The translations under genes were made by a program, and so were the position numbers. A stretch of DNA of 39,013 nucleotides from Reticulitermes lucifugus (taxonomy: Eukaryota; Arthropoda; Insecta; Blattodea; Rhinotermitidae), in contig JAKCWW010000028.1 of the NCBI GenBank assembly GCA_026260175.1, forward strand, positions 50,682-89,694, in the 5' to 3' direction. Shown here piece after piece: positions 8,326-19,552 of the stretch. Under the pieces are notes generated by a model that was not told the origin of the DNA, searched no databases, and was given only the letters and a program-made list of their open reading frames with translations. The stretch's first letter is position 1. Every line of letters starts with the position of its first letter.

Positions 8326-11125
8326 AGTACGAGGGCTAGTCAAAAACGAGTGAGAATTAATTTATTTTGTAGCACGCAGTGAACAAACGGTGATGAAACA
8401 AGTTGTAGTGTGAAGACCGCATCAAACCATGCGCGCAAATTATTTCATATGATCCCGAAGGTGTCTTCGAGCTGCTTAACTCTTAGAATCAAGATCACAC
8501 GTTCGGCCGTCTAGTTAAAATTCGGAAGTAAAGCGCTTTTGAAGAACCTGAGCTGGAGCCGCAGACGAGGACTCTGACGGTTACGATGTTCACGGAGGAC
8601 TCTAACGCTAGCATCAAGGTGCTGGAGGACAGTGTTTCGAACAAGTAGAGAGCAGCAACAAATAGATAAGAAATTGTATAGACGCTTGCTTGCTGTGAGG
8701 AGATTCTACAGGAGAAGAAGGCGTATTTTTCTATCCAGACTTCAGTGTTTTATCTTTTAAGTCATCTTCAGAGACTCGTGCATCGCCACCTCTTTTGTTG
8801 GATATCGGTTATAATAATTGAGACAATCCACATACAGTTGAAAGGGAAGTGCCTCTTCCTCAAGTTATTTTTTCTTATTTCTTATTTTTTTGTACATTTT
8901 TCGTAAGTACGACTATATCTTTCCTGTTGGCCAAAACAATTTCTCTGCAAACACCTTCTCCACTTCAACATTAGGTATTGGACAAATCACTCTCCACTTA
9001 CGTCATCTCGACTAAAGACGCCGGTCTCAGAACCACCTACGACCTCACTGCGGTGAATGACTTTATCTTAAGGTTTATATTTTTAAATGTGTATATTTTC
9101 TTAAAATTTTCGGAAGGTCTGTGTGCGTGCAGCGTCTTGCAAATAAAGTACATAGGGATGCTTACGCAAACATTAGTTCGTGTAAAATCTGATGTTCCCA
9201 AGGCGATGACTATGAAGAATACTGTCTTCCGGGATGTGAAGCAGCCTAAGTTGATAGAAATTTTACGGCCTTTCTTATGAACTTAAAGCCTTTGTTTTAA
9301 GGATGGAATATGGAAATCTTTGCATCACTTAACAAAATGCAAAATTATTGTTTTGGGTTTTTTTTCTGATATCCATGATGAGTTTCATCGTCATTGTCAC
9401 TCTAATAAGTGAGCCTGTACTATTCTTTCCCTTGATATATGAAGAAGCGAAAGCAATGAAGTCTAACGACTAGGAGAGTAACTATGCTGCAGACAATACC
9501 AACTAAACCAAAAACCTCAAATGTTATCTTACCATTTTCTTAATCCTTTTGATGTGTCAAATTCGATACTTATTACCTTTATATTCATTAAAGCCTCTAT
9601 AGACGGGAATACTTTTGAATGGTACTTGAAAGCAAAAGCAGTACAATTTGTTTTACGTTTCCATGTGTGGTGGCAGCCAGGATTTATTTTCAGCGTGGGG
9701 AAGGGGGCCGTGCTGTCTGAAAATTTTGCTCACAGACTTACATATAAGGCATTAAAAAATTTTATGGATCGTCCTGTATTTGTTGTTCTGTGTATTTAAA
9801 TATAGATGGCGCTTAATTGTTTTAATACTTTTTATTTATTTTATAAAAACTGTCATTCTTACTTAGGTTTTCACTTCTTTTATTTTTGATTTTTTGAAAA
9901 AGCCATGGGGAACATTGTCTGGACTGCCTATTCCCCTACATTCATTTTAATTAACTAATCATTTTAGTGGATTATATGTGTCGTGTGATAAAATGTACGT
10001 TGTAGGTGACTGCAAAACGTCGGTAAATAGCTACCAAATAATATGGCCGCACAATTTATAAATCGACAATTTTCGAAATGGAAGTAACGTAGTCCTATGA
10101 AAACTGAATGTCTAGTTATGATAATATTTGAGGTTCTCAGAGCAGCGAAGATTCCTAGGCCTGTTGTGTTCTTACGTCTAGCGACTTATAGGGTCTGGCA
10201 GATAGTTGCGTACTTCCATACAAAAATGTTAGTCTGCCTCTGTCATCAGTGTTGACATATCCTATTCCCAGCAACCACAATAAGTATGCGTGATGATTTT
10301 ATAGAATGTTAAAGATCTTTGGTAAATTTTATACAGACATGTTCTAAATGTCAGTGTGTTTACGTATGAAACGGATGACGCACCTACGTATAGCCTGGAT
10401 TATATCTCCCACAGACGAGGCTGTCTGTGTAAACTATGCGACACAAAGGCATAAACAATGTCTTGCTCTCTTTCACACTGGTAGAGCCGCTTGTCCGGCC
10501 CCCGNCCCCCCGTACCCCGCACCCTGAACTTCAATATACTTTGGAAAGTTCACAAATCCTTTTCACCATCAGTGTAGTGTCTTGTTTGTGTGTGTGTGAA
10601 AAGCCGTAGCCAAACGGTGGGTGGGCGGTGGTTTAAGAATCCTTATATAACGCTCTGGGAATTCTGGGGTGCAGAGAGGGGTTACAGAGAGCCTGACACT
10701 GGAGAGGTAAAGGGGGTTGAAACTGCATTCTATAGCTGCGAAAGTTCCCGAGAATTGATGATGACGGGCAAGAACCACGTAAGAGTCGAGGAAGCTGTTC
10801 ATTCTTTTAGAACCAAACTCCGTCTGTTTTAACTTCGGTTTTCCATTTTCCCGCTAAATCGATGGGGGATGAAAAAGCAAACTTAGACGTTGGAAACGTT
10901 GAACCGACAAATGCAACGTCAACAGAAAGTTTGGAACGATGCAAGGGAGAGTATAGCCCACCCTACTGGGATAGAGTGAGTTGTAATGACGTATTTCTTC
11001 AAAACCGAAACAAAAATAATGGAATTGAACACAATTAATGACTTCAATAGACGCCATGGATATGTTTAAGACTAGCTAGGATGTGAAGAGGGTCACGATG
11101 TTTAATGCAAATCTGGTAGACCATA
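8326..11125. other. Unique sequence, nothing firm
   Basis: CGAGGGCTAGTCAAAAACGA at about 8329 resembles the outer end of some mariner-type terminal repeats, but no partner end was found. A C-rich stretch with one undetermined base (N at 10505) lies at 10497-10525, and a short TG run at 10585-10598. No host gene recognised. Confidence 0.4.
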
Positions 11126-11273
11126 CGTGCATACAAAATGATAAACAGAAAACCTGAAACGAAGAACTGTGTCTTGTTGGCAGGATAATATTAAAATAGA
11201 TTTTAAGAGGTGTTATTGTGTTGTCTGGATTCATCTGGCTTAGGATAGGATTCAGTGGCGGGCTGCCGTGAAT

Positions 11274-11638
11274 ATACCAATAAATCCTTTTTTAAATATT
11301 TATTTCAAATATGTATTGGTAGTATTCACATTATACAAAAAAAATAATAAAATTGCTCCTATAACCAATTTAACTAACTATGAGTGCGTGAAACAAAAGT
11401 TAAAGAGAGGGAAATATAAATAACATTAGTGAAAAAAGACTAAAAAACACTATGCCTGGTGGTGGTAATGAACCTTCGGGTTCCATAAAACGCGGGGAAT
11501 TTCTTGACTGGCTGACGACCTGTTAGCTTCTCAAGAAGGACTCTGCTCCATGGAGTTAGTTAGTTAGTTATGCCTGGTGGTGAGCTGGTGCAGCAGGATA
11601 TATTTCGGTCCTTTGTGTTTGTAAATACCAATAAACCC
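11274..11638 (-). mobile_element. Nested retro-insertion with poly-A and 14-bp target-site duplication
   Basis: ATACCAATAAATCC (11274-11287) and ATACCAATAAACCC (11625-11638) flank 337 bp, differing at one base. Just inside the left flank is a T-run. On the minus strand the insert therefore ends in GAAATAAATATTTAAAAAA, a poly-A tract with an AATAAA signal a few bases upstream. These are hallmarks of LINE-mediated insertion of a polyadenylated RNA. Without the smaller nested LINE piece (118 bp including its duplicated target) the insert is about 219 bp. I recognise no source: it may be the 3' end of a host mRNA or of an unknown retroelement. Confidence 0.65.
11451..11581 (+). mobile_element. 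LINE-A 3'-end insertion (105 bp) with TTAG tail and 13-bp duplication
   Basis: TATGCCTGGTGGT occurs at 11451-11463 and again at 11569-11581. Between them (11464-11568) lies GGTAATGAACCTTCGGGTTC, AATTTCTTGACTGGCTG and TCAAGAAGGACTCTGCTCCA, then TGGAG followed by about three TTAG units. This is a severely 5'-truncated LINE-A copy with its complete 3' end. The exact duplication and tail indicate target-primed reverse transcription, and the element's 3' terminus is a TTAG repeat. Confidence 0.88.
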
Positions 11639-11699
11639 TCTGGTTCCATGAAATGTAGAGGATATATTGACCGGCTAGGCGACTGTCATCTTTCCATAT

Positions 11700-14035
11700 T
11701 TTAGACTCTCAGAGAAGTATCGATGAAGGTCCAAGACTCTTGGATGTTGTTAGGTAAGTACTGAAGCTACATTACCAGGACTCTTCGTAATAAACCTCCA
11801 GTCCTGAACCTTGATTGCCATCTTCTCGGATATAAATTTGTTTGGACATAAAAATAGGGACAGAGAGAAGCCAGAAGGTAGGATAAGTGACTTTCTTATT
11901 CTTCTTCCCTAACTGCCTTTCTTTTTAGGTCATTCTGCTTCAATACAAAATGTGAAATGGCCTTAATACATAATAGCAAACTTAGTATTTGTTGGCGGCC
12001 TTCACAATCCATGCTAAGTTGTCTGGTTTCTAAACCTTAATCTGTAAAATATGAATTAATTCTCAGGCATTTTAATGGCCTATTGGTATATGGTTTATGC
12101 TGCAATTCTTCTCAGAATGGACACCTAAATTATTCATCTGCAGCATTTGCTTTCAGACTTCTCATCACATTTTATATTCAAAAGGAATACTGAGTGATGT
12201 GTTGCTGAGTGGTAGATGCTAAAAAAAACATATATTTGCTAGTAAGAAATCTGATTTAAAACTAGACTAAAAGAAAAGTAATTATTTTTGCAGTTTCGTA
12301 TTTCGTCACAAGGATTATGGACGTCGTATTATACAGGTAGCTGAAAAATTTTTCGAACTTTTGTCAGCGTTCAAATATTTGGAAAACATCTTAAAAATCC
12401 ATACTATATTTACGAGTGGATTTTAAGGATGCTTCCTATCTGTGAATTTAGTGTCTTCCCCCCCCCCTCCAGATTAAAAGGTAAAGATTAAAGTGCATAA
12501 GAAAATTAATTATTTGTCGTTTTATGTGGATGTGAACACATCTGTCCCATACTGTGGGAACATGGAAAATGTGAGTGTTAGGGAACAGGGTGCTGAAGAA
12601 AATGTTTGGAAATAAGATATCTAACAGAATAAGAGCCTGGGAGAACTTCCTCCTTGGTGCGACGGAGTGCAAGTAAATGAAAAAGAAGTGACGCATACCA
12701 AAACTACAAGCAATGTTTTAGAACATGATGTGGGATTTGAAGTAGATACTGTGTAGCACATTAGTCAAAACAGTACTTTTCCCCCTTCGTAGTTTACAAT
12801 GCCCTTAGAGCTCTGGGTTGTAATACTTACAAATGACATAATGACATTATGGCATTGATTGATCACTCGGGGTTCCCCATATGGCGCACAGATAATAAAG
12901 TAGAAATGCGAGAGAGTTTCTGTTAAAACAATGTGTTCTAGCTCGTACAATCAGATGGTTTATCTCGTGGAACGGTTTTAATAAAGCAAGATTTAGCACT
13001 GAACATCCTGCTACCTGCCACAGAGAGGAAAACGTGTCATTTGGAGCAGAGAGGCGGTGAAGATAGGGTTAGGCATATGAAGTATGCCCGGTTTCCTTGG
13101 TGACGCATACGTTGATGCTAGAAGTTGCTTCTCTTCCTTGTCCCGTCCTGGGAGGATAAAGACGGGGCAGACCTACAGCTTAATTTTACAGTATGTTGTA
13201 TTTAATTTTGTTTAACATTATGTGCCTCCTAGGGTATTTACTACTTTTTTATTGTTTATTGTAATTTGTGCTGTTCTGGATTGTAATACACTGTAGTCTA
13301 GCAGGTGGTGACAAACTTTTCTGAAGAATCTGCTGCTTCCATTTTTGCGGTAGAAGTAAGCCAATTTGGAAAATGTGTATTTGTATGGGAAGAGCTGAAG
13401 AGTCTCATATCATTTCTTCTGTGCAGAGTGTTTGCTCGAGAATGCTGGTAGCCTAACCAACTCCCAAACTGCGCCGTGTCATAACCCGGAAAACCACAGT
13501 CTACATCCTCACCGCCGTCAGATTCCTCAAATGTTTTCTTTATTTGTTTGTTTCTTTCTTTCTTCGTTTATTCGTTATTGAATGTTTTATTACTATATCA
13601 GTTATGGGGCATTAAATTATAAATACTTCTGAACTATGAATTGAAAAGGACGCGGAGGAAACTGCCATAGCCTACTGAAGCATTATCCCATCAATAAACA
13701 AATAAATCGGTTTGTCTGGTCTGCGATCTATAAGACCGTTATTTCCTACACGCGAAGCAGAAGTGCTAAGCATTCAGCCATGATTTTCTTTCGTCTATTT
13801 TCATATCTCCTTTGTCTTCTCTTTCTTTTCTCTCCTCCTTTCTTTCCTTCTGTCCGTTTATTAGTTTTTACGTCTTGTACAAATCCTTAATTCTTTTGGA
13901 CTGACGAATCTAAAAGGTTCTGTAACTACGTTAATAATTTAAATTGTTCTTCGACTTTGGGCGGAATACAAAGTGACTGTGTAAAGGATTAGCTATCTTT
14001 GTGTGGTTAAATGCGAGGAGAGGCAAAATGAAGAC
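11700..14035. other. Unique AT-rich sequence, nothing recognised
   Basis: Contains a C-run (about 12459-12467), a TTTG/TTTC-rich patch (13538-13575) and a pyrimidine-rich patch (13800-13852). No coding signal. Confidence 0.45.
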
Positions 14036-14556
14036 TCATCTCATATGATACATGTCGAACACACATTCTTTTTTTATGTTATCTGATATCTATAGGGTGA
14101 ATTTTTGTGCACAGATCGTATTATTCATTATCTTATATGGAGCATATCTGTGCACAGATTCTGTTGTTAATTATCTGATATGGTGCATGTTGGACACATT
14201 CTGTTTTTCATTATATGACATGATGAATGATTGGACAGAGATTCTGTTGTTCGTTATCTGATATGGTGCATGTTTGGACAGAGTCTGTTGTTAATTATAT
14301 CATATAATGCATGATTGGACAGAGAGTCTGTTGTTCGTTATCTGATATGGTGCATCTTGGACACATTCTGTTGTTCATTATCTGATATGGTGCCTGATTG
14401 GATAGAGTCTGTTGTTAATTATATGATATGCTTGATCGGACAGAGATTCTGTTATTAATTATCTGATATGGTGCATGTTTGATTAGAGATTGTGTTGTTC
14501 ATTATCTCACATGGTGCATGTTTGGGCAGAGATTTTATTGTTCATAATCTCGCAAT
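14036..14556 (+). repeat. Minisatellite, unit about 41 bp, about 12 copies
   Basis: Units of the form TCTGATATGGTGCATG, TTTGGACAGAG, ATTCTGTTGTTCATTA repeat with starts near 14176, 14215, 14258, 14299, 14341, 14380, 14421, 14462 and 14504 (spacing 39-43). Units differ by substitutions and small indels, and outer ones are more diverged. Short frames inside it are repeat artefacts. Confidence 0.9.
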
Positions 14557-14683
14557 CCAGCAAGATGGCTCCAGTGGTAACACTTCTAACACATATTCGG
14601 AAGGTTCTCTTTTACAATTTCTGCCAAACACGGACTATTCTACTTAGATTTCCCGTAATTTTCTCAGTCGCTTAGATGAATAC

Positions 14684-14965
14684 CGGGAGTCGGTATATTA
14701 ATTATGCTACGGGCTGGATGACCCAGGGTTTGATTCCCGGCAGGTGCGAGATTTTTCTCTTCTCCAAAACGTTCAGACCAGCTCTGGGGCCCACCCAGCC
14801 TCATATTTAACAGATGCCAGTGGCTCTTTCCACGACTGTAAAGCGGCCGGAACGTGAATTTGGCCACAAACGCCATCTGATGCCCAGGTTAAAGATGAGT
14901 AGAGCTATACATCTATTCCTCCTGTATGTCTTGCACAGGAAAATATTTGCCTTTACCTCTGTTGC
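14684..14965 (+). mobile_element. SINE-2, nearly full length
   Basis: Head with GCTACGGGCTGGATGACCCA and B-box-like GGGTTTGATTCCCGG. Body has TTTTTCTCTTCTCCAAAACG, GGGCCCACCCAGCCTCATAT and GTAAAGCGGCCGGAACGTG, then TGATGCCCAGGTTAAAGATG. The tail is near TTTGCCTTTACC. Decayed but collinear with the 3012 and 36226 copies. Confidence 0.8.
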
Positions 14966-16506
14966 TTTTACTAGCACTTTCTGCTCAGTCCTGTAATGTT
15001 CATCGAAATGCGTCACCCCCTCCTATGATTCGAAGCTATATAACCACTGTAGTTTATACACCGTCGTTAAATAATCTATATTCCTTCTGTTGTCTCTCAC
15101 ATCTTCACACACTTTTCTTAAACTGGGCATTAAATTTGGCAGACCACTTTTAAAGCTGCATTATATTAATCGTTCTTTCGACGTAGTCATAATTTGAAAT
15201 GATATTATGTCCAATAAGAAGCAACATTTCCCCAGCACGCGCTTGGGTATTGAGGGGTGTTTAGATACATTTAACCGAATTATTTTTATTTGCTAAAATT
15301 TCGGCTTACGAGTACTTCAGAGTATTTCCTAAATAGGTTCAAATTATTTTCCCCACTCGTACACACCTCACGTATTCATTTCATTTTTAGAAATTACCAA
15401 TTTTTTGTCGATGCTTGTGCACCGTGACAAGTGTTAAATGTTGAGCAGGTCCATGAATTATATTCATAATTGAGATCAGCATATAATTATTATTAATTTC
15501 CTGTCTACACATAAACATATATCACAAAATATTTGATTTACGAAATGAACATAAAATATTTACCTCTTCAAAAAGCAGCCATGTTACTAAGCTGTAAGTG
15601 GCCAAAGATTCACATGCACCGCTGTTGAATAAACATTATTGTTAGTTGCTGTTGGACGTAATGGGATACAACCCTAAATCAAGAGCAACTACGTGAAAAT
15701 AATTAATTACTTTTTATTGCTAATAGAATGTAGCTTCAAAATTAAATACCACATTCGTCCTATAATAAGTCAGTAAATTTCCCTTTAAAGCGCTTGTTTT
15801 CGGACTTTCATAAGCATGTTGCTATTTGTTTGCCATGTCTGAAAAAATTTCTAGGAATCGTTTTCCACAAACTTCTTTCAGTACGCTTAGCATATGGCAC
15901 TAAAAAGTGTTCAATTGATGTAAAATTAACTTTCTTCAAATAAATTCTTAATTTAGTGAGCATGAAAAATTTGTAGGTATGAAGAGTTCAGTAAATTTGT
16001 TGGACAAAACCGATTTACTCAAAGACGTGTTGTCACGATAAAAATGCTCCGTAACGAATGTTCTGTCGTGATTTTCTCCAAAATTTGGCTGTAAGAAGTT
16101 CTGCAGAGATAAAGTGTTAAGGCATCATTTCCTGGATGTTATGAAGTGAGATAAGTATATGTTTGAGGATTCGTTTTAATATTCGCTTATTTTTTCGTTA
16201 TCGAAGCGCCTAGATCCCAGACTTCGGCATTTGTTTTTAGATCCTACCAGAAGACCCGATTCTCATTACCACTCCCTTTTCGGAGAAATCGGCACTGAGC
16301 AAACTTGGTTTCTCGTCGTTTTTAACAAACAAAGTACTGTGCCAATAAAACACTTAGACCTAACTGAAACCACAAAACCTAGTGAACTCCAACGACTCCA
16401 TAACAAAATAATTCTGATTCATGTATTCCCGAGCTCCAACACGCGACCTTAAATTCATTTGCAATTTCTGCAATGTTAATTATAGCATAAATAAATAAAA
16501 CCAAAT
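14966..16506. other. Unique sequence, one weak ribozyme-like string
   Basis: On the minus strand near 15300-15332, CTCTGAAGTACTCGTAAGCC is followed by GAAATTTTAGC, a loose echo of the hammerhead core (no GAAAC, weak stem II). Otherwise AT-rich with nothing recognised. Confidence 0.35.
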
Positions 16507-16571
16507 CAGTTACACCACAACTCTAGTAGACAATACTGTATTGTCTAATAAATAGAGTTGTGATGTGACTG
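16507..16571. repeat. Short interrupted hairpin
   Basis: Outer arms CAGTTACACCACAACTCT (16507-16524) and 16554-16571 pair with two mismatches in 18. Inner arms AGACAATA (16528-16535) and TATTGTCT (16539-16546) pair perfectly around CTG. A possible small MITE or foldback; no family recognised. Confidence 0.75.
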
Positions 16572-16574
16572 ATA

Positions 16575-17029
16575 TTGATTTTATGTATTTACGTCATTAA
16601 CACACAACGGGATGTCACACGTAAAAATTAAGTATAGCCCTTAAAAATCCCTACAAATTTCAAAACTCTCTTGGATCACTAACTTTAAACAATCCCTTCC
16701 ATCGTAACCTCCATGTATCTGCTGCCACTTCGACATAATATGTGGGTGTCAGAGAAGGTGAAGGGACAGAGGAAACACGAGAAGTAACAGAGGGAATTGG
16801 ATAAGAAGGAGGAATTGGCAATCTTCCCTTTTCCGGTGGGATAGAGTGTGCTTTAACTTCTTCCGCGTTACTGCCTATCCTACAGCTGGCCCTGTCCATC
16901 CTGTACACATGTATAGAAATACATTGAGCTATTCCGGCCTTTCTGTTAATGCTGGAGATCGAATATTTTTGTTCAATACTTTACAACTTAATGTGGCCCA
17001 AGACTTTCTGTTATTCCCTTTTATAAGTC
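16575..17029. other. Unique sequence, nothing recognised
   Basis: Frames of 82 codons (minus, 16660-16908) and 97 codons (plus, from 16846) overlap each other and match nothing known to me. Confidence 0.4.
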
Positions 17030-17192
17030 CTGTTCATAGACATACGTCAGGATTCACCGAGCCTCTGCCTACACAAGACAAAATAAAGACAGAGAATACG
17101 CAGATACACACCCATGCCCCATGTGGGATGCAAACCTAAGATCAGAGTATTCGAGCAGTAGCAAAATACGTGCCTTAGACCGCGCGGTTACT
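17030..17192 (-). mobile_element. SINE-1 5' part, old copy
   Basis: Minus strand: AACCGCGCGGTCTAAGGCAC (A-box region), then GGTTTGCATCCC (B-box-like) and CATGGGGCATGGGTGTG, matching the head and start of SINE-1 at 17533 (CATGGATGTCTG). The body decays beyond recognition near 17030. Markedly older than the three copies with clear target-site duplications. Confidence 0.6.
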
Positions 17193-17518
17193 TTTTTACT
17201 TTTAGTAATCTTACTTCGCACAGTCCATGCTTCATGATTCATTCATTTGGTTCTTCTCCGTCGCTGAAGCAAAATGCCTTTCATTTGTTGAACGAAGGGT
17301 AAACTACGATATACTGTATGCAGAAGGTAATCTGTATCAGCAAAGGAAAAATCATTAAATGTTCGTTTGGATTTTATGCATATGTAAATTTAGGTCATTC
17401 GGAATGACAAAATTCTTTGTGAAAAATTGGTAATTGTACTGAAAATAATTAGGTATATTTATGATTCATTGCTTGTTTTAACTTTCCTCAACGAACTTAC
17501 TTATATTTTAGTATAGGT
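17193..17518. other. Unique sequence, nothing recognised
   Basis: AT-rich spacer between two SINE-1 copies in opposite orientation. Confidence 0.45.
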
Positions 17519-17813
17519 ATTGCATAAAATGAGCCGATCCCAGTGGCCGTGCGGTCTAAGGCGTGGGTCTTCGGCCGCTCGCTTACTAGGACCGTGGTTT
17601 CGAATCCCACCTGGGGCATGGATGTCTGTCTCTTGTGAGTGTTGTGTGTTGTCAGGTAGAGGTCTCNGCGACGAGCTGGTCCCTCGTCCAGAGGAGTCCT
17701 ACCGANTGTGGTGTGTCTCAAATGTGTGTGACCGTGAAACCTCGACGAAACGAGGAGGCCCAGGCCCATATAGGGCTGTCGAGCCATAGGGAAAAAAAAA
17801 TTGCATAAAATGA
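17519..17813 (+). mobile_element. SINE-1, full length, with 14-bp target-site duplication
   Basis: ATTGCATAAAATGA at 17519-17532 is repeated exactly at 17800-17813. The element (17533-17799) has the tRNA-like head CCAGTGGCCGTGCGGTCTAA, the B box GGTTTCGAATCCC (intact RGTTCRANNC-like motif), ATGGATGTCTGTCTCTTGTG and CCAGAGGAGTCCTACCG, and ends GGGCTGTCGAGCCATAGGG plus an A-run. Two undetermined bases (17667, 17706). The best-preserved copy and the best reference for the family here. Confidence 0.93.
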
Positions 17814-18109
17814 TTGCCTAGATGTAATGAATACACCAGGCATAAATCATACATCACAGCTTGTCCCTTTTTACCCATGTTTGGACTTCTTTCTAGGTTA
17901 TCGTATGCAGCTTTTATAACGCAACCGAATTAATGCCATGAAACTTCCAATACGTGGCGACACGACGGTAAATAATGCAACATTGGATCTTCGTCAAAAA
18001 TCCTGTGAAAACCTCAATTCACACGATAGAATATCATTATAAATGTAATACATAGGATCGAACCTACACTTTTCGTCTGAAACAAGCAGTTTATTTCAGA
18101 ATAGTTTAT

Positions 18110-18258
18110 TTTAAATACTTAAAACAGAAGAGTAATTGTATATACCACCTGTTTTATATTGAATAACGTAACTTAGCCCACTGTCTGTATTTATGTGTTT
18201 TGTATGATTCTCAGAATAAACCTTGATCAGTATTTTCCTAAACAGCATCAAACACTTG
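18110..18258 (-). repeat. Dispersed repeat R, copy 1 (CLxLFRxxxxxYSENH peptide)
   Basis: The minus strand encodes CLMLFRKILIKVYSENHTKH (18 of these 20 residues lie in the best-conserved part), then INTDSGLS and GGIYNY. The same peptide pattern recurs at 19411-19546 (CLTLFKEMLAVCSE) and 27296-27545 (CLTLFRKVIVTSSENH), with matching DNA. I recognise it only as a recurring repeat-borne frame. It may be part of a retroelement ORF, and no domain can be named. Confidence 0.55.
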
Positions 18259-18269
18259 GCGTAATGATT

Positions 18270-18508
18270 TGGCACTTTCTTGACCTCTGCACTAGATGCA
18301 AGTGATGGCTTATTTTCACGTCCCTTTCTGCTTAACCCCCTGGTACCCATTAAATGGGAAGCTGGGTGGCCCCCAGAACCAGCTGGCCAGAAATTGGCCC
18401 TTAGATGAAAAGAAAAGTGTATCTTTTCAATGGGGAATCAAAATAACGACATTTCGGCCGTCCAGCTTGTAGTTTGTAACTATACTGACTGCCCTATCCC
18501 GGCTCCTG
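18270..18508 (-). mobile_element. SINE-2 on minus strand
   Basis: Minus strand: GAGCCGGGATAGGGCAGTCA (head), GAGCTGGACGG-like and TTGATTCCCC (B-box-like), TGGGGGCCACCCAGCTTCCC, ATGGGTACCAGGGGG, then TCTAGTGCAGAGGTCAAGAA. Directly adjoins repeat R on the same strand, so frames running across both are composite artefacts. Confidence 0.7.
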
Positions 18509-18509
18509 C

Positions 18510-18880
18510 AGAATTTTAAAATATAAATGTAAACAATTGTAGGCTTTCAATTGTTAATAGAAACCCTTTGAAGGTCGTGCTGATTTTCTCGTAATCTGTG
18601 CAGTCACTGAACTGTAAACGAGCTCATTTACCTACGGCACTTGAATGCTTCAATTGCATCTAGACAAAGAAGTCGTTATTAGAAGTTACATATCTCAGAA
18701 CTTGCATAATCCTGCTCAGTCACTGTGCGTTGCCGCACACTTATCCCCTTTGGGTTCCGGATATGAAACCTGCTATTCATGTGCGAAGCTTACTTACATT
18801 TTTTAAATGATGTTCCTAACCCAGGTGGTGTGTTCAAGCGGTCTAGTCATACTAGAGAAGGTCTATTAAATTAAAATATT
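18510..18880. other. Unique sequence, nothing recognised
   Basis: No coding or repeat signal. Confidence 0.45.
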
Positions 18881-18884
18881 TCCG

Positions 18885-19290
18885 TTACAATCCGAGTGAG
18901 ATCTACATGTTAGGATCTGTGTGTAGAATGTCTATGAAATCTATCCGTTAGAACCCTCACGTAGAATGTCCATGAGATCTGTCTGTTAGAACCCGCGTGT
19001 AATATGTACATGATACCTATCCATTAAACCCGCTTGTAATATGAGATCTGTCGGCTATAACTCGCGTGTAATGTCTTTCGAAACTCGCGTAAGATACAAA
19101 TCCATTCGAAACCGCACAAAATACAAGCCTATTTGTTAAAACCCGCTCCCGATTCATCCGTTAGAACCCCTGCGAGGTTCTCTTATAACCCACGTGAGAT
19201 GCACGTTAGAGCCCGTGCAAGATACTCGTATATACTTTAGAAACAGCGTCAAATATATCTCTTAGCACCTGCGTCATCACTATGGGTTCC
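18885..19290 (+). repeat. Decayed minisatellite, unit about 38 bp
   Basis: Unit of the form GTTAGAACCCGCGTGTA, ATGTCCATGAGATCTATCC. Starts at 18909, 18947, 18985 and about 19023 are spaced exactly 38 bp. Later units shorten and scramble, but CCCGCG/ACTCGCGT and GTTAGAGCCCG strings persist to about 19290. An old array losing periodicity toward its 3' side. Confidence 0.75.
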
Positions 19291-19410
19291 TCGTAGTATT
19301 GACATGAAAATTATCCATTTTTAACCACTTGAAGAATAAATTTTATCTGAGTAATATTAAAACTTCAGACCGTAACTCATATAAAGCATTTTTTGTCAGT
19401 GGTACAAATA

Positions 19411-19546
19411 CGGACTGCTTAACGCTGTTTAAAGAAATGCTGGCTGTTTGTTCTGAGACTCTTATAGAAAACATAAATATTCATAGTGTGCAGCGTTCTT
19501 TAATGTTAAAGAAAGTAATACACACAGTCAACACTCTGCTTTGAAG
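19411..19546 (+). repeat. Dispersed repeat R, copy 2
   Basis: Encodes CLTLFKEMLAVCSE then ENINIHSVQ. The DNA aligns with copy 1 (AACGCTGTTTAAAGAAATGC against ATGCTGTTTAGGAAAATACT), after which the frame shifts relative to copy 1, ending ACTCTGCTTTGAAGG. Opposite strand to copy 1, 1.15 kb away. Confidence 0.5.
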
Positions 19547-19552
19547 GGTTAA

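Larger units (their letters stand above)
11126..11690 (+). mobile_element. LINE-A copy, 3' coding end and 3' UTR, split by a nested insertion
   Basis: Part one, 11126-11273, encodes the decayed C-terminus of a non-LTR retrotransposon reverse-transcriptase ORF. WQDNIKIDFKR corresponds to [11 protein letters not shown] at 24664-25041, and WIHLA, a stop, then DRIQWRAAVN corresponds to [16 protein letters not shown]. Part two, 11625-11690, continues with ATAAACCCTCTGGTTCCATG and TATATTGACCGGCTAGGCGA, the LINE-A 3' UTR. Removing 11288-11624 and one copy of the flanking 14-mer restores co-linearity with the 24664 copy. 5'-truncated and inactive, with an in-frame stop. Confidence 0.7.

Noticed and set aside
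8326..8640. Possible mariner-type element starting CGAGGGCTAGTCAAAAACGA
   Set aside because: Only one putative end is present, with no inverted partner, TA duplication or transposase similarity.
14036..14556. CRISPR-like array
   Set aside because: The whole unit is repeated with drift, without distinct unique spacers, in an insect-type sequence. It is a minisatellite.
15295..15335. Hammerhead-like motif (minus) with CTGAAG and CCGAAATT
   Set aside because: Lacks GAAAC and a convincing stem II. May belong to another repeat end, kept only as a note.
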